Source: G963717155 sp963717155 (GTDB lineage: Bacteria; Actinomycetota; Thermoleophilia; Gaiellales; JALYLC01). From it: a stretch of DNA of 64,000 nucleotides. The notes beneath the pieces are model-generated. The model was not told where the DNA came from. It made no database searches and saw nothing but the letters and a program-made list of their open reading frames with translations. Shown piece by piece: positions 59,883-64,000 of the stretch (position 1 is its first letter; the number at the start of each line of letters is the position of its first letter). The stretch is taken from assembly GCA_963717155.1 (NCBI GenBank), contig OY970326.1, forward strand, positions 4,836,001 to 4,900,000. The letters are read 5' to 3'. The position numbers were made by a program, and so were the translations under genes.

Positions 59883-61078
59883 GCACCGGACCGGCCCCGC
59901 GGAAGCTCCACATGACCGATCTCGCAAGGGTGGCGAGCATCGGCCTGCGCACCCGGCGGCTGCGCGCGAGTCTTTCCGCGCTCGGCATCGCAATCGGCGT
60001 CGCGGCGATCGTGGCGGTGCTCGGCCTTTCGGCCTCCTCGCAGGCCGGGCTCCTGAGGGAGATCGATCGGCTCGGAACCAACCTGCTCACCGTCACGACC
60101 GGTCAGACGCTTCTGGGCGCCACTGCAGAGCTCCCCGTCGCGGCGCCGGGGATGATCGCTCGCATCGGCCCCGTCACGCAGGTCGCAGACACGGGCAGCA
60201 CGAGCGCCTCGGTCTACCGCAGCCCGCTCATCCCCTCCGCACAGACGGGCGCGCTCAGCGTCCAGGCTGCAACGCTCGGGCTTCTGCCCGTCGTCGGCGC
60301 CACGGTCATTCGCGGCGCCTACCTCAACCCCGCGACCGAGCGAGAGCCGGTCGTCGTGCTCGGCGCCGCGGCTGCCCAGCGGCTCGGCATCGACCGCATC
60401 TACCGTGGCGAGCGCATCTGGTTGGCCGGGCAATGGTTCTACGTCGCAGGCATACTCAGCTCAGCCGAGCTCGCTCCCGAGATCGACAGCTCCGCGCTGA
60501 TCGGCTTCCCCGCTGCCAGGAGCTATCTCGGCTTCGACGGTCACCCGACGACGATCTACGTCCGGAGCGAGACCAGCCAGGTCGCCGCCGTCCAGAGCGT
60601 GCTCGGTGCAACGGCCAACCCCGAAGCGCCCAACGAGGTCGACGTGAGCCAGCCCTCCGACGCCCTCACCGCCCGCGCCGACGCCCAGGGCGCTCTCAAC
60701 GGCCTCTTCCTCGGACTCGGCGCCGTCTCCCTCCTCGTCGGCGCCCTGGGAGTCGCGAACATCATGCTGATCTCCGTGCTCGAGCGGCGCTCGGAGATCG
60801 GACTGCGTCGCGCGCTCGGAGCAACCAAGGGCCACATCCGTGCGCAGTTCCTCGCCGAGGCCATCCTGCTCGCCCTGCTCGGCGGAGCCGTTGGGGTCAC
60901 TCTCGGCATTCTCGCAACGACCGTGTACGCGCACACCAGGCACTGGACGACCGTCATCCCGACGCTCGCCTGGGGGGGCGGGCTCGCTGCCGCCATCGCA
61001 ATCGGGGCCGCCGCGGGCCTTCTTCCCGCGATCCGGGCTGCCCGGCTCTCCCCCACAGACGCGCTGCGGACCCTCTGA
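59879..61078 (+). CDS. MacB/FtsX-type ABC transporter permease
   Basis: A 399-residue membrane protein: helix near 28-48 (SALGIAIGVAAIVAVLGL), a large external MacB-PCD domain (about 55-260), then three C-terminal helices starting GLGAVSLLVGALGVANIMLI (in part), with the cytoplasmic RRSEIGLRRALGATKGHI coupling segment and LLPAIRAARLSPTDALR at the end, all hallmarks of MacB permeases. GTG 59879 overlaps the stop of the Ig-like gene (GTGA). Last gene of the export operon; 10 bp before the convergent LuxR regulator. Confidence 0.92.
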   Translation: MSTGPAPRKLHMTDLARVASIGLRTRRLRASLSALGIAIGVAAIVAVLGLSASSQAGLLREIDRLGTNLLTVTTGQTLLGATAELPVAAPGMIARIGPVTQVADTGSTSASVYRSPLIPSAQTGALSVQAATLGLLPVVGATVIRGAYLNPATEREPVVVLGAAAAQRLGIDRIYRGERIWLAGQWFYVAGILSSAELAPEIDSSALIGFPAARSYLGFDGHPTTIYVRSETSQVAAVQSVLGATANPEAPNEVDVSQPSDALTARADAQGALNGLFLGLGAVSLLVGALGVANIMLISVLERRSEIGLRRALGATKGHIRAQFLAEAILLALLGGAVGVTLGILATTVYAHTRHWTTVIPTLAWGGGLAAAIAIGAAAGLLPAIRAARLSPTDALRTL

Positions 61079-61088
61079 CGGTGTTGCT

Positions 61089-63836
61089 CTACCCTCGCAT
61101 GCGGTTCGCGAGCTGCGTCCGGGATCTCACTCCCAGCTTGCGGAACACCTTGCGCAGGTGGTACTCGACCGTGCTCGGGCTGACGAACAGCTGGGCCGCG
61201 ATCTCCCGGTTCGTGTTTCCCTGCGCCACGAGGCGCGAGATCTGGGCCTCCTGCGGCGTCAGTTGACCGAGGGTGTCGACCGTGCGTCTGCGGGCGTGCT
61301 CGCCCGTCGCTTCCAGCTCGACGCGTGTGCGCTCGGCGAACGCCTCCGTACCGAAGTCGGAGAAGAGCTCGTACGCGGATCGCAATTGCCTGCGCGCATC
61401 GAGGCGTCGCCGTCGACGTCTCAGCCACTCCCCGTAGAGGAGGTGGGCACGAGCGAGGTCGACGGCCATCCGGGTGCGAGCGAGTCGAGCGATCGCCTCG
61501 ACATGAAGCTCCTCGGACCCGTGATCTTCGACCAGGAGCGCCTCGGAGCGTGCCGCGACGCCGAGAGCCCAGTCCGTCCCGCTCGCCGTGGCCATCTCCG
61601 CGAGACGCGAGCGAGCATCCAGGGCCAGCTCGGGCGTGCCGGCTCGGACCGCAGCCTCGATCAACTCGACGATGCCCCAGTTGATGGGGCCGCCGAGGTC
61701 GTGCGGATACTCGGTGGCCCGGAACGACGCAGCGAGCGCCTCCTCGTAGCGGCCGAGGCCGTTGTAGAGCACCGCCTCGGCCCAGTCGAGCACCGAGAGC
61801 CCGATCCCCTCACCACGCCGCGTCACGTCCCCACGACTTGCGTGGATGAGCGAGATCGCCTCGGGCTCGCGGCCGCGTAGCGCGGCGAGTCCCACCGCAC
61901 CGTATGGCGCGAGGTTGCTGCCTGTTGCCTCGGCCGCCGTCGGGATCTCATCGACGAGCGCCGCGGCCGTCGTCAGCTCGCCGGCGAAGAGATGCGCGTA
62001 GATGCGCTGGCTCAGTGCGAGCGGAAGCTCGCCGAGGGCGCCGGTCTCGCGGGCGATCTGCACATGCCGCTCGGAGATCGCCTCCCACCTCGCGTCATCC
62101 CACAGGTGGACGGACGAGACGGTCGCGAGCCACTTCCAGCGCAGTTGCTCGCTCACCGGCATGTCGCTGACGTCGAACGCATCCTGCGCCCGACGCAGGA
62201 CCGGGACGGAAGCCTCGTAGCTCTCGCAGAAGATGGTCACGAGTCCGTCGAGCAACAACTCGGGAGCCCGGAGGACGGACGGCCTCGGTGCGGCCTTCGC
62301 AGCCTGTGCCACATCGAGCGAGCTGGCGCCCGGCCCCGCCAGACGGCCCGCGAACATCGCCGCCGAGAGAGCCTCGAGATACGTCTCGCATGCCAGTGTC
62401 GGTGAGAGCGGTGTGAGCCGGCGGGCGGCATCGAGCAGCATCGTGGGCGCGGAGCTGCCGTGCGTGGAGACGAATGCGATCTGTGCGCGCAGCAGTTCGA
62501 TCCGGGCGCGATCGAGGTCGTCGAGCGCACCGGCCTCCGTTGACGCGAGCAGCCCGAGTGCGTCGTCGAGCGCGCCTGCCTGGAACTTCGTGTGCGCCGC
62601 GACCAGCGTGCGCTGCGCACGGCGCACCGGAGCGGGTGTCAGCACGGCCGCGCGTTCGAGGAAGGCCGCAGCAGCAGCGAAGCCGCCACGTGCCTGCGCC
62701 CGCGCCGCGGAGCGCTCGAGCTCGGAGGCCACGTCCTCGTCGGGAACGGACGCCGCCTGCGCCTGGTGCCACGCGCGGCGATCCGGGTCGATCTGCGGAT
62801 CGGTTGCATCCGCCAGGGCACGGTGAGCCTCTCGCCGCTCGTTCGGCTCGGCCGCTCCGTACACCGCCGAGCGCACGAGCGGATGGCGGAATACCACTGC
62901 ACCGTCCAGCATCAGCAAGCCATCCGACTCCACGCTGTGCGCGGCCGTCTCCGGGATCCCGAGCTGCCGCGCGGCGCGCCACAGGAGCGCGGGGTCGCCG
63001 ACCGGTTCTGCGGCCGCAACGAGCAGCAGCCGCCGCGCGTCACGCGGAAGCCGGGCCAGCCGTCGCTGGAAGCTCTGCTCGATGCCGGCGGACAGCGGCA
63101 GCGCGGTGGGCAACCCGAAACCGCCTGCGAGCTGGGCGGGCGTCAGACCGCGCGGGAGCTCCAGGAGCGCGAGCGGATTCCCGCCTGTCTCGGCGACGAT
63201 GCGCTCGAGCACGGACTCGTCCAGCCGTGCCCCCAGTGCGGACTCCAGCAGCGCCCGTGCATCCCGACGTCCCAGCGGCTCGACGCGGAGTTGCGGGAAC
63301 CGGGCCAATCCGTGGCAGATGTGACGCGTCCCGAGTACGAGCGCGATCCGCTCCGCCAGCAGACGGCGCGCAACGAATGCGAGCGCTCGGCTCGACGCGC
63401 CGTCGAGCCACTGTGCGTCGTCGACCACGCACAGGAGCGGCTGCTGCTCGGCAGCTTCGGAGAGGAGCCCGAGAACCGCGAGCCCGACGAGGAACGGGCT
63501 CGGTGGCTGTCCGACGCTGAGCCCGAATGCGACGCCGAGCGCGTCACGCTGAGGATCGGGGAGATGCTCGATGAACTCGAGGGTCGGCGAACAGAGCTGC
63601 TGGAGCGCCGCGTAGTCGAGCTCCATCTCCCCCTCGACGCCGGCCGTCCGACGGACGTGGAAATCCTCGCCCGTCTCGACCGCGTACTCGAGCAGCGCGG
63701 TCTTGCCGACGCCGGGGTCTCCGTGGACGACGAGGACGGAGCCGTGGCCGTGGCGCGCCGTATCCAGCACGCGCTCGAGCACCGCGCGTTCGCGTTGCCT
63801 TCCGAGCAGCCGACCCGGCTGCGCACTGACGACCAT
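61089..63836 (-). CDS. Large LuxR-type AAA-ATPase transcriptional regulator (LAL family)
   Basis: About 915 residues. An N-terminal AAA domain has LLGRQRER, P-loop GDPGVGKTALLEY (near 38-50) and Walker B LLCVVDDAQWLD; a long helical-repeat middle (TPR-like, alanine-rich) follows; the C-terminus is a LuxR helix-turn-helix (LTPQEAQISRLVAQGNTNREIA, in part, and STVEYHLRKVFRKLGV). Such proteins are ATP-dependent activators, related to MalT, that bind a small ligand. ATG 63836 is preferred because the conserved GRL.GR motif follows within 10 residues; GTG 63881 is an alternative. Convergent with the export operon; divergent from the partial gene at the window end. Confidence 0.88.
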   Translation of the reverse strand: MVVSAQPGRLLGRQRERAVLERVLDTARHGHGSVLVVHGDPGVGKTALLEYAVETGEDFHVRRTAGVEGEMELDYAALQQLCSPTLEFIEHLPDPQRDALGVAFGLSVGQPPSPFLVGLAVLGLLSEAAEQQPLLCVVDDAQWLDGASSRALAFVARRLLAERIALVLGTRHICHGLARFPQLRVEPLGRRDARALLESALGARLDESVLERIVAETGGNPLALLELPRGLTPAQLAGGFGLPTALPLSAGIEQSFQRRLARLPRDARRLLLVAAAEPVGDPALLWRAARQLGIPETAAHSVESDGLLMLDGAVVFRHPLVRSAVYGAAEPNERREAHRALADATDPQIDPDRRAWHQAQAASVPDEDVASELERSAARAQARGGFAAAAAFLERAAVLTPAPVRRAQRTLVAAHTKFQAGALDDALGLLASTEAGALDDLDRARIELLRAQIAFVSTHGSSAPTMLLDAARRLTPLSPTLACETYLEALSAAMFAGRLAGPGASSLDVAQAAKAAPRPSVLRAPELLLDGLVTIFCESYEASVPVLRRAQDAFDVSDMPVSEQLRWKWLATVSSVHLWDDARWEAISERHVQIARETGALGELPLALSQRIYAHLFAGELTTAAALVDEIPTAAEATGSNLAPYGAVGLAALRGREPEAISLIHASRGDVTRRGEGIGLSVLDWAEAVLYNGLGRYEEALAASFRATEYPHDLGGPINWGIVELIEAAVRAGTPELALDARSRLAEMATASGTDWALGVAARSEALLVEDHGSEELHVEAIARLARTRMAVDLARAHLLYGEWLRRRRRRLDARRQLRSAYELFSDFGTEAFAERTRVELEATGEHARRRTVDTLGQLTPQEAQISRLVAQGNTNREIAAQLFVSPSTVEYHLRKVFRKLGVRSRTQLANRMRG

Positions 63837-63964
63837 CGCCGCAGCATGCCATCCGGTCGCGCACTGCGTATCTCCTGTCACGGACTACGGATTTCCCGGA
63901 TGCGAGCAGCCCGCCGCCGCGGAACGATGACTCGCGTGCTGTGACCTCGAGACAAGGAACGGCG

Positions 63965-64000
63965 ATGAGCACAACCGACACATCGGTTCTGCCCGACTAT
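63965..64000 (+). CDS. Start of an unidentified gene, cut by window edge
   Basis: ATG 63965 with AAGGAA 7 bp upstream opens a frame of 12 codons (MSTTDTSVLPDY) to the window end. Placement divergent from the LuxR regulator and the ribosome binding site support a real gene, probably a target of that regulator. Product not identifiable. Confidence 0.45.
   Translation, partial: MSTTDTSVLPDY

Noticed and set aside
58232..61078. 948-codon plus-strand frame
   Set aside because: Only the part from 59879 is the MacB permease; the rest is an out-of-frame reading of the ATPase and Ig-like genes.

Overview
The window is high-GC DNA with frequent GTG starts, tightly packed genes and many 1-4 bp stop/start overlaps. 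Gene content (short primary sigma factor, FolE2, DUF4239 and DUF2252 proteins, LuxR-type AAA regulators, arrays of OmpR two-component systems, lipoproteins carrying a CMRSHG motif) suggests a chromosome of a high-GC actinobacterium, plausibly class Thermoleophilia (Solirubrobacterales/Gaiellales). That placement is inferred from gene style only.

Layout. 1-7551: folate and housekeeping genes (folE2, Fpg-type glycosylase, primary sigma factor with a near-consensus promoter, tRNA-Tyr), then a methyltransferase, two membrane proteins and a hydrolase. 7552-12761: tRNA-Thr(GGT) whose 3' part (44 bp) is repeated exactly at 12718-12761. The 5.1 kb between the copies holds an integrase remnant beside the tRNA and a four-gene operon for an extracytoplasmic flavin-based electron-transfer chain: FMN-binding protein, small repeat protein, ferric-reductase-like flavocytochrome and ApbE flavinyltransferase. 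It looks like an integrative island that has lost a working integrase. 13042-17229: a signalling cassette (PAS-GAF-LuxR regulator, PAS-EAL phosphodiesterase, decayed GGDEF gene with heptad repeats). 17411-21419: leuB-leuC-leuD with an overlapping cytochrome P450. 21676-27482: GGDEF/HD-GYP protein, aldo-keto reductase, cupin, XRE regulator, zinc dehydrogenase, a shortened DUF2255 gene and an SDR pseudogene. 27521-31726: LuxR response regulator/DesK-type kinase divergent from an MMPL exporter; a third tRNA-Thr 3' fragment lies just after it. 31842-37184: phosphoesterase, a second DUF4239 protein, DUF2252 protein, methyltransferase and an orphan gene.

37181-47464 is a sugar cluster: a CUT2-type ABC importer, araA (with a 1-nt frameshift), araD, a zinc dehydrogenase and araB on the minus strand, divergent from galK-galT across one promoter/operator region. 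It would take up and degrade L-arabinose, with galactose phosphorylation alongside.

47422-61078 is the most unusual region. Three OmpR/histidine-kinase pairs alternate with three small lipoproteins, plus the wreck of a fourth, that share a duplicated CMRSHG...FPDP / C..LLP architecture. They lead into an operon for a MacB-type export system: membrane fusion protein with peptidoglycan-binding domain, ATPase, a secreted three-domain Ig-like protein and permease. Three promoters share 11-bp-spaced direct repeats exactly 12 bp before a TGTTAT -10 box; a second, different element is shared by the third regulator gene and the third lipoprotein gene. This reads as a duplicated envelope-sensing regulon feeding one export complex. 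The window ends with a large LuxR-type AAA regulator and the first codons of another gene.
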